The notes below the pieces were generated by a model. It made no database searches. It had not been told where the DNA came from and worked only from the letters and a program-made list of their open reading frames with translations. Made by a program: the position numbers and the translations under genes. From Actinomycetes bacterium (lineage in GTDB: Bacteria; Actinomycetota; Acidimicrobiia; Acidimicrobiales; Aldehydirespiratoraceae), in contig JAJRXC010000081.1 in assembly GCA_024276495.1 (NCBI GenBank), positions 41,790 through 105,789 on the forward strand: a stretch of 64,000 bases of DNA. The letters are read 5' to 3'. Shown one piece after another: positions 44,205-54,072 of this stretch (its first letter is position 1; every line of letters begins with the position of its first letter).

Positions 44205-45284
44205 ATGACCGCGCTGCCGTCCGGTGATCTGTTCGCCCTCACCGCCGCGCTGGTCGACATCTCGTCGGTGAGCCACGACGAACAGCGCATCACCGATGCG
44301 CTCGAAGCGGAGTTGCGCAGGCTCACCCACCTTCGCGTCGATCGTGTCGGCGACAATCTCGTCGCCCGCACCGGGCTCGACCGCCGCCGCCGGTTGGTGC
44401 TCGGCGGTCACACCGACACGGTGCCGGCGGACGGCAACGACCGGGCCCGCATCGTCGGGGATCGCCTCTACGGCGTCGGCGCCACCGACATGAAGGGCGG
44501 GATCGCGTCGATGCTCGAGCTGGCCCGCACGGTCACTGCGCCGGCCGTCGACGTCACCTACGTGTTCTACGCCCGCGAGGAGGTGGCCGTGGTCCACAGC
44601 GGGCTGCGCGAGATCGATGCGGTGCGGCCCGACCTGCTCGAAGGGGACGTGGCGCTGCTCGGTGAACCGACCCTCGGCGCGATCGAGGCGGGTTGTCAGG
44701 GGACCATGCGCCTCGAAGTCACCTTGCGTGGAGCCCGAGCCCACACGGCCCGGCCCTGGATGGGTCGCAACGCCATCCATCGTCTCGGTTCCCTGCTTCG
44801 CCTCGTCGAGAGCTCGTCACCTCGAGAGCCGGTGGTGGAGGGATGCGCCTACCGGGAGGCGCTTCAGGCGGTCCATGTCGAAGGTGGGGTCGCCGGAAAT
44901 GTCGTACCGGACCGTGCGATGGTCCGCCTCCATCACCGTTTCGCACCGGATCGGACCCTCGATGTGGCCGAGGCGGAACTGCGCGCCCTGCTCCGGCCGG
45001 GGCTCGACGACGGGGACACGATCGAGGTCGTCGATCGGTCGCCGGCGGCCCGGCCCGGACTCGACGATCCGCTCCTCTCGGCGCTGGTGCGACGGGCCGG
45101 GCTGGAGGTCCGGGCCAAGCTGGGATGGACCGATGTGGCCTTTTTCGCCGAGCGGGGGATTCCCGCGAGCAACTTCGGTCCCGGCGATGCGGCCCTCGCC
45201 CACACCGCGGACGAGTATCTGGAGCGGGGCCATCTTCTCGCCACCCACGGCGCGTTGAAGGATCTCCTGACCCGCGGCGCCTGA
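44205..45284 (+). CDS. dapE: Succinyl-diaminopimelate desuccinylase
   Basis: A 359-residue M20 metallopeptidase-type hydrolase. Metal ligands are visible in LVLGGHTDTVPAD, GVGATDMKGG, ARE(E)VAVVHSG and the late HTADEY block. It releases succinate to give LL-diaminopimelate, the substrate of DapF. ATG 44205 gives a normal N-terminus (LTAALVDISSVSHDE). It lies 19 nt after dapD and converges with lexA 10 nt downstream. Confidence 0.95.
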   Translation: MTALPSGDLFALTAALVDISSVSHDEQRITDALEAELRRLTHLRVDRVGDNLVARTGLDRRRRLVLGGHTDTVPADGNDRARIVGDRLYGVGATDMKGGIASMLELARTVTAPAVDVTYVFYAREEVAVVHSGLREIDAVRPDLLEGDVALLGEPTLGAIEAGCQGTMRLEVTLRGARAHTARPWMGRNAIHRLGSLLRLVESSSPREPVVEGCAYREALQAVHVEGGVAGNVVPDRAMVRLHHRFAPDRTLDVAEAELRALLRPGLDDGDTIEVVDRSPAARPGLDDPLLSALVRRAGLEVRAKLGWTDVAFFAERGIPASNFGPGDAALAHTADEYLERGHLLATHGALKDLLTRGA

Positions 45285-45294
45285 CCCGCCGAGC

Positions 45295-45921
45295 TCAGAG
45301 CTTGCGCATCACGGTGACGACCCGGCCGAAGATCCGGACGTCGTCGGCGTCGAACACCATCTCGGAGAGCGAGGAGTTGGCGGGGACGAGCACGACCCGG
45401 CCCTCGCGCCGCCGGAGCGTCTTCACGGTGGCCTCCTCGCCGGGAATTCCCGCGACGACGATGTCGCCGTCGGCCGCGTCGTCCTGGCTGCGGCAGACCA
45501 CGAAGTCACCGTCGAAGATGCCGAGCTCGATCATCGAGTCGCCCCGGACCCGGAGCATGAACAGCTCACCGTCGCCGGTGAGATCGGCCGGCATCGGGAC
45601 GAACTCCTCGACGTTTTGCTCGGCGAGCACATCGGTACCGGCCGCGACATCGCCGACGAGGGGCACGTGCTTGACCGGTCGCCGCTCGGCACCGAGGGCA
45701 TCGCCGTTGTAGTGGACCTGGATCGCGCGGGGTTTGGACGGATCACGAACGAGATAGCCCGCGTCGCGGAGGTTGTCGAGATGGGATTTCACGGTCGCGG
45801 GGGAGCGGAGCCCCACTGCCTCGCCGATCTCGCGCACCGAGGGTGGATATCCCTTGTTCTGCTGGTGTTCGACGATGACGTCGAGGATCTGGCGCTGTCG
45901 GGGGGTGAGGGTCTGGGACAT
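45295..45921 (-). CDS. lexA: SOS transcriptional repressor LexA
   Basis: A 208-residue repressor. The winged helix is PPSVREIGEAVGLRSPATVKSHLDNL near residue 25, the self-cleavage site lies in VGDVAAGTDV (Ala-Gly), the catalytic Ser is in RGDSMIELGIFDGD and the Lys is in EEATVKTLRR. ATG 45921 is preceded by GGAGG. Two LexA boxes in the 220-bp divergent gap show autoregulation. Confidence 0.98.
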   Translation of the reverse strand: MSQTLTPRQRQILDVIVEHQQNKGYPPSVREIGEAVGLRSPATVKSHLDNLRDAGYLVRDPSKPRAIQVHYNGDALGAERRPVKHVPLVGDVAAGTDVLAEQNVEEFVPMPADLTGDGELFMLRVRGDSMIELGIFDGDFVVCRSQDDAADGDIVVAGIPGEEATVKTLRRREGRVVLVPANSSLSEMVFDADDVRIFGRVVTVMRKL

Positions 45922-45978
45922 GTGCGCCTCCGGGGGTGGCTCGGTCGGTTGGGGAAAACTCTGTGGACGGTGTTGACA

Positions 45979-45994
45979 ACGAACAGGTGTTCGG
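45979..45994. promoter_or_regulatory. LexA box 1 in the lexA/LysM intergenic region
   Basis: ACGAACAGGTGTTCGG keeps both perfect half-sites GAAC and GTTC with a 4-nt spacer, 58 bp from the lexA start. Confidence 0.8.
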
Positions 45995-46005
45995 GTTCAC
46001 TGGTG

Positions 46006-46021
46006 ACGAACGACTGTTCGC
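46006..46021. promoter_or_regulatory. LexA box 2 in the lexA/LysM intergenic region
   Basis: ACGAACGACTGTTCGC also has perfect half-sites. The two boxes are 27 bp apart centre to centre. Additional GTTC half-sites follow at 46031 and 46046. Confidence 0.8.
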
Positions 46022-46111
46022 CGCACACATGTTCGCCAAACATTCGTTCGGAGTCAAGTACCTCTTGCGAATCGCACGAGATCTCGCCTCACCGCTCCCC
46101 CCTCGGGGGCG

Positions 46112-46134
46112 GTGTCACACCCCCGGAGCACACT
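46112..46134 (+). promoter_or_regulatory. RecA-NDp-like promoter of the LysM gene
   Basis: GTGTCACAC, 8 nt, then CACACT, ending 7 nt before the ATG at 46142. The element is identical to the recA one over 14 bp (GGTGTCACACCCCC). The -10 has C for T at its first base. The message would be leaderless. Confidence 0.55.
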
Positions 46135-46141
46135 CCAGACC

Positions 46142-46546
46142 ATGACTGCAGCCCTCGTCTTCACCCCGTCGATTCCTCCTCCGTCGACCCCGGTCTCGTC
46201 GGCGCCCGCCGTGTGTCCCGAGCCGTCCGTCGTCGGGCGTCGTGTGCCGGCGCCGCCGGAGATCTACCGGCGCCGCCGTCTCGTCGTCGGCGCGGTGGCG
46301 GTCGGGTTGGTGCTCGGCCTCGCCTCCTTCGGCCGCCAGGCCGACGCCACCCCGACTCCCGAGGTGCGCACGGCCGAGGCCGTGTCCGTGGTGGTGGAGC
46401 CCGGCGACACCTTGTGGGGCATCGCCCGGGATCTCGCCCCCGGCGCCGATCCTCGCCCACTGGTCGCCGCGTTGTCCGACCTCGCCGGCGACGGTCCCCT
46501 GCAGCCCGGCCAGTTGTTGCGGGTTCCCCGTGAGATGGTGGGCTGA
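46142..46546 (+). CDS. LysM membrane protein divergent from lexA, probable SOS division inhibitor (YneA/DivS/ChiZ-like)
   Basis: A 134-residue protein with a Pro-rich N-terminus, a single membrane helix (LVVGAVAVGLVLGLASF) and a C-terminal LysM domain (SVVVEPGDTLWGIARDL...LQPGQLLRVP). The same size and order are found in SOS-induced division inhibitors encoded beside lexA in other Gram-positive bacteria (YneA in Bacillus, DivS in Corynebacterium, ChiZ in Mycobacterium). Two LexA boxes and a RecA-NDp-like element sit upstream. The function is inferred from context; sequence identity between these proteins is typically low. Confidence 0.75.
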   Translation: MTAALVFTPSIPPPSTPVSSAPAVCPEPSVVGRRVPAPPEIYRRRRLVVGAVAVGLVLGLASFGRQADATPTPEVRTAEAVSVVVEPGDTLWGIARDLAPGADPRPLVAALSDLAGDGPLQPGQLLRVPREMVG

Positions 46547-46547
46547 C

Positions 46548-47291
46548 TCAGACCCTCACGTAGCGGGCGAAGAGCAGCTCGTCCTGCTCGAGGAGCCGAT
46601 CGAGTCGGAATCGAGTTGCCAGTCCCTCCCCAGCGTGGGCCACGACGCGAGGGGAGGATCCGCCCGCCATCGTCGGCGACAGGGTCAGGCAGAACTCGTC
46701 GATCACCGCTGCGCCGTGCAGGATGCCGTTGAACCGGGGTCCACCCTCGGCGAGCACCACCCGTGCCCCGCGCTCGCCGAGCTCGGCGAGAATCGCGGCG
46801 GGCTCGGGTCGCTCGGCGTCGAGGCGCACGACGTCGGCGTCGAGGTCGCGCAGATGGTCGTCGTCGGCCGAGGATCCGGTGACGACGACCGGCACCGGAT
46901 CGGTGTCGGCCCGCGCGGCCAAGGCCGGAATCGACGGGTCGACCCGGCCACTGGCGGTCACGATCGCGAGCCGTGGGGAGGGCGTCCGTCCCGCGGCGAC
47001 GCGCCGCTCGGCGATCTCCGCCGTCACCGTCGGTGCGCGGTACTGCTCCGCCGCGGCGGTCGCCGACGCCACCAGGATCCAGTCGCTGCTCGCCCGGATC
47101 GCCCGGAAGACGGCCTGATCGGCGGGGCCACCGAGTCCGCCGCTGACACCGTCGAGCGACGTCGCCCCGTCGATCCCGGCGATCATGTTCACCAGCAACC
47201 AGGGCCGCGTCCCCCTCGCGGGTCGGGCATCAGCGAGGTAGAGGTCGAGCGGGTCGACATCGTCGATCGGATGCGGGAGAAGTTGGCGCAC
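46548..47291 (-). CDS. RibD C-terminal-like pyrimidine/5-amino-6-uracil reductase family protein
   Basis: A 247-residue DHFR-fold protein of the RibD_C family (PWLLVNMIAGIDGATSLDG, AVFRAIRASSDWILV, LAIVTASGRVDP, VLAEGGPRFNGIL, DEFCLTLSPTMAGG). Stand-alone copies reduce ribosylamino-pyrimidines or related substrates with NADPH; several actinobacterial copies are unassigned. GTG 47291 is chosen because TATGGT ends 8 nt upstream. Its stop lies 1 nt from the convergent LysM stop. Confidence 0.85.
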   Translation of the reverse strand: MRQLLPHPIDDVDPLDLYLADARPARGTRPWLLVNMIAGIDGATSLDGVSGGLGGPADQAVFRAIRASSDWILVASATAAAEQYRAPTVTAEIAERRVAAGRTPSPRLAIVTASGRVDPSIPALAARADTDPVPVVVTGSSADDDHLRDLDADVVRLDAERPEPAAILAELGERGARVVLAEGGPRFNGILHGAAVIDEFCLTLSPTMAGGSSPRVVAHAGEGLATRFRLDRLLEQDELLFARYVRV

Positions 47292-47299
47292 GACGGCCG

Positions 47300-47305
47300 A
47301 CCATA
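47300..47305 (-). promoter_or_regulatory. -10 element (TATGGT) of the RibD-C gene
   Basis: On the minus strand TATGGT ends 8 nt before the GTG at 47291. Confidence 0.5.
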
Positions 47306-47316
47306 CCCTCGACGGG

Positions 47317-47349
47317 TTGTCCACCGCCCGACACGGGGATTGTGGACAG
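47317..47349. promoter_or_regulatory. Two inverted DnaA-box-like 9-mers upstream of nrdJ
   Basis: TTGTCCACC (47317-47325, plus strand) and CTGTCCACA (minus strand, 47341-47349) each differ by one base from TTGTCCACA, the high-GC actinobacterial DnaA box. More GTCCAC/ATCCAC words follow to about 47400. Binding is not shown. Confidence 0.35.
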
Positions 47350-47411
47350 GACCGTCGAAATCCACCGCGAATCCACATGTGGTCCCCTGTCGGTCCACAT
47401 GCACCTGGCCG

Positions 47412-47417
47412 TATCGT
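47412..47417 (+). promoter_or_regulatory. Possible -10 element (TATCGT) of nrdJ
   Basis: TATCGT would start transcription at about 47423, the first base of the long leader stem, which is what a structured 5' leader would need. Confidence 0.45.
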
Positions 47418-47421
47418 GCAC

Positions 47422-47572
47422 GCTGCCGTGCGGAACGGATCGCCAGGATGGTGGTGGCAGACGTCTCGCTCAGAGCCGAATCGCTCCTTGGGGGCCCTGC
47501 GCCGGGGGGTGTGGGGAGAACGACACCGACGGTGTCGCCCTCTTACCCGGGATGGTCCGTCCGCACGGCAGC
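47422..47572 (+). ncRNA. Structured nrdJ leader RNA closed by a 17-bp stem
   Basis: GCTGCCGTGCGG (47422-47433) pairs perfectly with CCGCACGGCAGC (47561-47572) and, after one bulged A, ACGGA (47435-47439) pairs with TCCGT (47556-47560). Inside are GAGC-N6-GCTC (47473-47486), CCGGG/CCCGG (47502-47506 with 47546-47550) and the perfect hairpin CGACACC-gac-GGTGTCG (47521-47537). Ninety nt of pyrimidine-rich RNA separate it from the nrdJ ATG. This architecture is that of a riboswitch or cis-regulatory RNA. I could not match the conserved core of the cobalamin riboswitch by eye. Confidence 0.65.
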
Positions 47573-47664
47573 CTTGTTCTCTACTCTCGACCTACACCTC
47601 CTCCATCCTCTCTCTCGACATTCACGCATCTCACCTCATCGGGCGTGACGAAGGGTCCCTGCAC

Positions 47665-50514
<2,850 letters not shown>

Positions 50515-50518
50515 CCCG

Positions 50519-51052
50519 TCAACCGCGGAGCTCGCGGGCGATCTTCTGACAGGTCGGGAGGTTTCGGGCGGTGGCCACCGTCGACAGTCGCTGGTCGACG
50601 AGGTTCACCGTCAACGTGCTCCGGGCCGAGCCGTGCGGATAGCGAACATGGATCTCGGCCCCGTCGACGACATAGTCGGCTCCCGGCGTGTGGTCGCCCA
50701 GCCGATCCCGGGCGTCGGTCGGGGCCGCCGTGGCCAGGAAGATGATGTGGTGGAGCTTCGGTTCGATCCCGGCGGGCGTCCAGGGCATCGTCTGCAACGC
50801 GGCCTCGACCGCGTCGGCCGCTCGCAGGATGACCGGGACGTCGACATCGAAGCGGTCCGCGACCGCCCCTCGGATCGTGGATCGGATCACGTCGGGCTGG
50901 TCGTCGCTGTCGAAGCACACGTTGCCGCTCTGGCCGATGGAGGTGACGTCGACGTAGCCGAGCGCCGCGAAGGTCGCGCGAAGCGGTGCCATCGGCACCT
51001 TGTTGCGCCCCCCGACGTTGATGCCGCGGAACAGGGCGACCAGCCGGCTCAC
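50519..51052 (-). CDS. DUF1697 family protein
   Basis: A 177-residue protein with the DUF1697 N-terminus (LVALFRGINVGGRNKVPMAPLRATFAALGY) and SGNVCF block, plus LHHIIFLA later. The family is widespread, compact and has no firm function. It converges with nrdJ 4 nt away and is the last gene of a minus-strand run with the K+ channel. Confidence 0.88.
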   Translation of the reverse strand: MSRLVALFRGINVGGRNKVPMAPLRATFAALGYVDVTSIGQSGNVCFDSDDQPDVIRSTIRGAVADRFDVDVPVILRAADAVEAALQTMPWTPAGIEPKLHHIIFLATAAPTDARDRLGDHTPGADYVVDGAEIHVRYPHGSARSTLTVNLVDQRLSTVATARNLPTCQKIARELRG

Positions 51053-51080
51053 GGCCGGGTCCGTCCCGTGCGGCCCGTCG

Positions 51081-52112
51081 TCACCGGCCGACGGCCGCGC
51101 TCATCGCGTGGAGATGCTCGTCGGTGCCGAGCACGATCAAGATGTCGCCCACTTCGATCACGAGCTCGCCGGAAGGGTTGGTGAGGAAGTCGCCGCCCCG
51201 CCGTACCGCGACGAGCGTGGTGCCGGCGTGCTCCGGGCCGAGGAGCTCGCGGGCGGTTCTGCCGACCCACGCCGATCTCGCGGTGGCCTCGATCTCCGCC
51301 ATTCGGACCTCGAGCGCGCGGTCGTGCATGACGACGTCGAGAAAATCGGTGACGTCGGGCTGGAGCACCATGGCCGCCATTCGACTCCCGCCGATCTCAT
51401 GGGGGTTCACGACCCGGTCGACGCCGACCCGTTCGAGTTTGTCGACCACGTGGGCGCTGTTCGCCCGGGAGACGATGAACAGACCCTCGTTCTCGGTTCG
51501 GGCGGTGAGGGCGACGAAGAGGTTGTCGGCGTCGCTGTCGAGGGCGACCACGAGCGTCTGAGCCCGAGACAGACCGGCCCTCGACAACACGTCGTCCTCG
51601 GTCGCCTCGCCGACGACGACGTAGACCCCGTCGGGGAGGTCGTCGAGGTCGAGATCGGTGCGGTCGACGACAACGACATCGCGACCGGACCGGTGCATCT
51701 CCGCGACGATCGCCCGGCCGACCTGGCCGTAGCCGCACACGATGACGTGCCCCTCGAGTCGATCGATGCGGTGTTGCATTCGTTGCCTCCGAAATTGGTC
51801 GTCGAGTTGGCCTTCGAAGAGGGTCTCGAGGAGTACGCCGAGTGTGTAGAGGGCAGTGCCGGTGCCGAACAGGATCAAGAAGATCGTGAAGACCTCGTAG
51901 CGGGGGTCGACATCGCCGATCTCGCGGTAGCCGACGGTGGAGACGGTGATCACGGTCTGGTAGATCGCGTCGAGCCAGCCCAGGCCGAGCAGTGTGTAGC
52001 CGACCGAACCGATCACGAGAACCAGGCCCAGGAACAGCAGACCGATCCGAAACCGGGTCCACGGGTCGCGCCCGGCGATACGCCGACGCTGCCGCTTTCC
52101 GAAGATGGCCAT
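51081..52112 (-). CDS. Two-helix potassium channel with TrkA-N (RCK) and TrkA-C domains
   Basis: A 343-residue Kch-like channel. The pore helix and filter are VITVSTVGYREIG between two membrane helices (residues about 25-105). RCK domain 1 starts VIVCGYGQVGRAIVAEM and has VVVDRTDLD; the C-terminal TrkA-C domain is GELVIEVGDILIVLGTDEHL. The filter reads T-V-G-Y-R-E rather than T-V-G-Y-G-D. K+ flux gated by nucleotide binding is the family role. Confidence 0.9.
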   Translation of the reverse strand: MAIFGKRQRRRIAGRDPWTRFRIGLLFLGLVLVIGSVGYTLLGLGWLDAIYQTVITVSTVGYREIGDVDPRYEVFTIFLILFGTGTALYTLGVLLETLFEGQLDDQFRRQRMQHRIDRLEGHVIVCGYGQVGRAIVAEMHRSGRDVVVVDRTDLDLDDLPDGVYVVVGEATEDDVLSRAGLSRAQTLVVALDSDADNLFVALTARTENEGLFIVSRANSAHVVDKLERVGVDRVVNPHEIGGSRMAAMVLQPDVTDFLDVVMHDRALEVRMAEIEATARSAWVGRTARELLGPEHAGTTLVAVRRGGDFLTNPSGELVIEVGDILIVLGTDEHLHAMSAAVGR

Positions 52113-52214
52113 GCCGCAGCTTACGGAAAACGGCGACGCCGCCCGACGACACCGGCATCGCCACCCACGAGGGGGCGGGCCGGGCGTCGGACGGCGCCGT
52201 CGCCTGGAGGAGGC

Positions 52215-52889
52215 TCAGTCGTGTTGGTGGCCGTGCTGGTCGGCGACCTCCCGGATCCGGATCGACTGGAACCGAAGGACCTCGATGATCGTGCCCAGGC
52301 CGAAGGTGATGCCGGTCAGGAAGAAGGCGACACCGAGCCGGCGCAGCGCCGATGCGGTGACCGCCCAGGTCCGACTGTCGATGATGTCCGCGGCGGTCAC
52401 ACCGTCGAAGGATGCGGCGGCGACGATGTTGACCACGATGCCCGCGATCATCACCATCATCCCCATCATCATCAGAGCGAGCATGATCTTGGCGGTCGGC
52501 GGCATCGCCAGGGTGTGGACCTCGGCCCCGCTCAGCTCCTGGACGTCGCCGCCTCCCTTGCGGAACGATCCCAGGATCCGCGCGATCGTGAACGTGATCG
52601 CCGAGAAGACGCCGGCGAAGCCGATGAACATGAACGCCGGCACGAGATGGCCGAGGTCCTGAAGGGTCGCCAGATCGCCCCGGTCCGTCCCGGCCTCGAC
52701 CAGGGCCAGGGCGAACCCGACGCCCCAGCCCATCAGGGCCATGGCGAACATGGGAAGCCAGAGGCGGCGACCCACTTTCTGGGGGGCGTTGTAGCCGGGC
52801 GACGTGGTCGTGGCGATGGTGGCGAACCCGTCGGGTCGCTTGACGGGGCGGACCTTGCTCGCCCGTGGCTCTTTTGTGGTGGTGGTCAT
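52215..52889 (-). CDS. Membrane protein B of a Crp-linked paralogous pair
   Basis: A 224-residue protein with four to five helices and His-rich C-terminus (ADQHGHQHD). It shares a layout and blocks with the upstream gene: R-K-G-G-G-D-V-Q (here) versus R-E-G-G-G-E-V-Q, Met-rich helices (ALMMMGMMVMIAG versus VLMMMGLMAGL) and a terminal helix before FQ-x-x-R. I do not recognise a family. The ATG is 10 nt from its partner's stop, so the two are co-transcribed and may assemble together. Confidence 0.7.
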   Translation of the reverse strand: MTTTTKEPRASKVRPVKRPDGFATIATTTSPGYNAPQKVGRRLWLPMFAMALMGWGVGFALALVEAGTDRGDLATLQDLGHLVPAFMFIGFAGVFSAITFTIARILGSFRKGGGDVQELSGAEVHTLAMPPTAKIMLALMMMGMMVMIAGIVVNIVAAASFDGVTAADIIDSRTWAVTASALRRLGVAFFLTGITFGLGTIIEVLRFQSIRIREVADQHGHQHD

Positions 52890-52899
52890 CAGATGCTCC

Positions 52900-53850
52900 T
52901 CAGTAGCCGTTGTGGATGATCGACTTCACCCGATCGAATTGGAAGGCAAGGACGTCGCCGATGGCGACCAGGGCCAGCACGATGCCGGCCAGGATCAGCC
53001 CGAGCGAGAGCTCGCGGAAGGGGCCGAGCCAATTCGACCAGCTCGAGAACGACGCCGGGTCGTCGGCCACCCCGATGGCGATCAGGTAGCCCACGAACTG
53101 GGCCAGGCCGGCCATGAGACCCATCATCATCAAGACGACGAATCCCTTCGCCAGGATCGGCATCTTGAGCGTGGTCACCGGAAGGCTGAGCGCCGATTGC
53201 ACCTCACCGCCGCCCTCGCGCAGTCCCGCCATGATCGTGCCGAGAAGGAAGGCGATTCCGGAGAGCAGGAACGCCTCGCCGAGGAACTCGATGCCCTGGG
53301 TGAACGCACCGGCTTGGCGGAACGACTCGGTGCCGGGAGTCTCCCCGGCCCAGACGAGCGACGAGATGAGACCTGCCGTCACGAACATGACCCCCATGGC
53401 GAGCATCGGCCGCCACATGACCCGGGCCATCTTGTTGATGGGTAGCAGCTTCGGTGGACCGTCGGTGACTTCCGCCGGCCCGAACGGCGTCGAGATCGCG
53501 CCCCGCGCCGTCGGTGCGGGTTCTCCGTGGCCGTGCAGCGATCCGAGCGACACCTTCAAGGCATCGACCCGGAACCAGAGCCGCACGAGGATGCCCACCA
53601 AGATGATCGCGATGGCGAACTTCATCGTGCCGAACGAGAAGATCGTGAGCCCGAAGGTCCACGCCAACGTCTCCCCGTAGGAGTTCTCGGCGTCGATTCC
53701 GCCGGCGGCGACGAAGTTGCCGATCGCGGCGGCCATCGTGCCCATCAAGCCGACGACGGCGAGCGCGAGACCCACCGTTCGATATCGGGCCTTTCGAGAC
53801 CCGTCCTCGGCCGGTCCCGGCCGAGTGGCGAGCGAGAGAATTGCTCCCAT
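52900..53850 (-). CDS. Membrane protein A of a Crp-linked paralogous pair
   Basis: A 316-residue protein with about seven helices, paralogous over its second half to the following gene (AFLLSGIAFLLGTIMAGLREGGGEVQ and MMMGLM blocks). ATG 53850 follows GGAGGAA by 4 nt; the ORF track started too early. No named domain recognised. Upstream lies a cluster of GCGTCATT operator half-sites and then the Crp/Fnr-type regulator gene in the same orientation, so regulation by that protein is likely. Confidence 0.7.
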   Translation of the reverse strand: MGAILSLATRPGPAEDGSRKARYRTVGLALAVVGLMGTMAAAIGNFVAAGGIDAENSYGETLAWTFGLTIFSFGTMKFAIAIILVGILVRLWFRVDALKVSLGSLHGHGEPAPTARGAISTPFGPAEVTDGPPKLLPINKMARVMWRPMLAMGVMFVTAGLISSLVWAGETPGTESFRQAGAFTQGIEFLGEAFLLSGIAFLLGTIMAGLREGGGEVQSALSLPVTTLKMPILAKGFVVLMMMGLMAGLAQFVGYLIAIGVADDPASFSSWSNWLGPFRELSLGLILAGIVLALVAIGDVLAFQFDRVKSIIHNGY

Positions 53851-53946
53851 TTGTTCCTCCTTGTTCTCCCTCCCCTGTGCGGGAGTGGGCTCCCCTGATT
53901 GGGAGCGACATCGGTGGGAACCGGGGGCGGGCCGGTGAACGTTCGC

Positions 53947-53986
53947 AATGACGCCATTTGCGTCATTCAACATTCGCGTCATTCAA
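53947..53986. promoter_or_regulatory. Operator-like array of GCGTCATT half-sites
   Basis: A perfect inverted repeat AATGACGC-N5-GCGTCATT (53947-53967) is followed by a direct copy GCGTCATTCAA (53976-53986) spaced 16 bp from the preceding one. It lies 100 bp upstream of membrane protein A. Dyad and spacing suit a dimeric regulator. Confidence 0.6.
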
Positions 53987-54072
53987 AACGCGTCGCTCGA
54001 GTTCGGCGGCGATCGAGATTCGCGTCGATCAAGGACGATCGACGTCTCGGCGCGTCGCCGGACATGGTCCGG

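Noticed and set aside
46028-46051. A third LexA box near the LysM gene.
   Set aside because: Only GTTC half-sites are present, in direct orientation, with no GAAC partner at 4-nt spacing.
47422-47572. Calling the nrdJ leader a cobalamin riboswitch outright.
   Set aside because: The gene needs B12 and the RNA is structured, but I do not see the conserved B12-box core, so only a structured leader is claimed.
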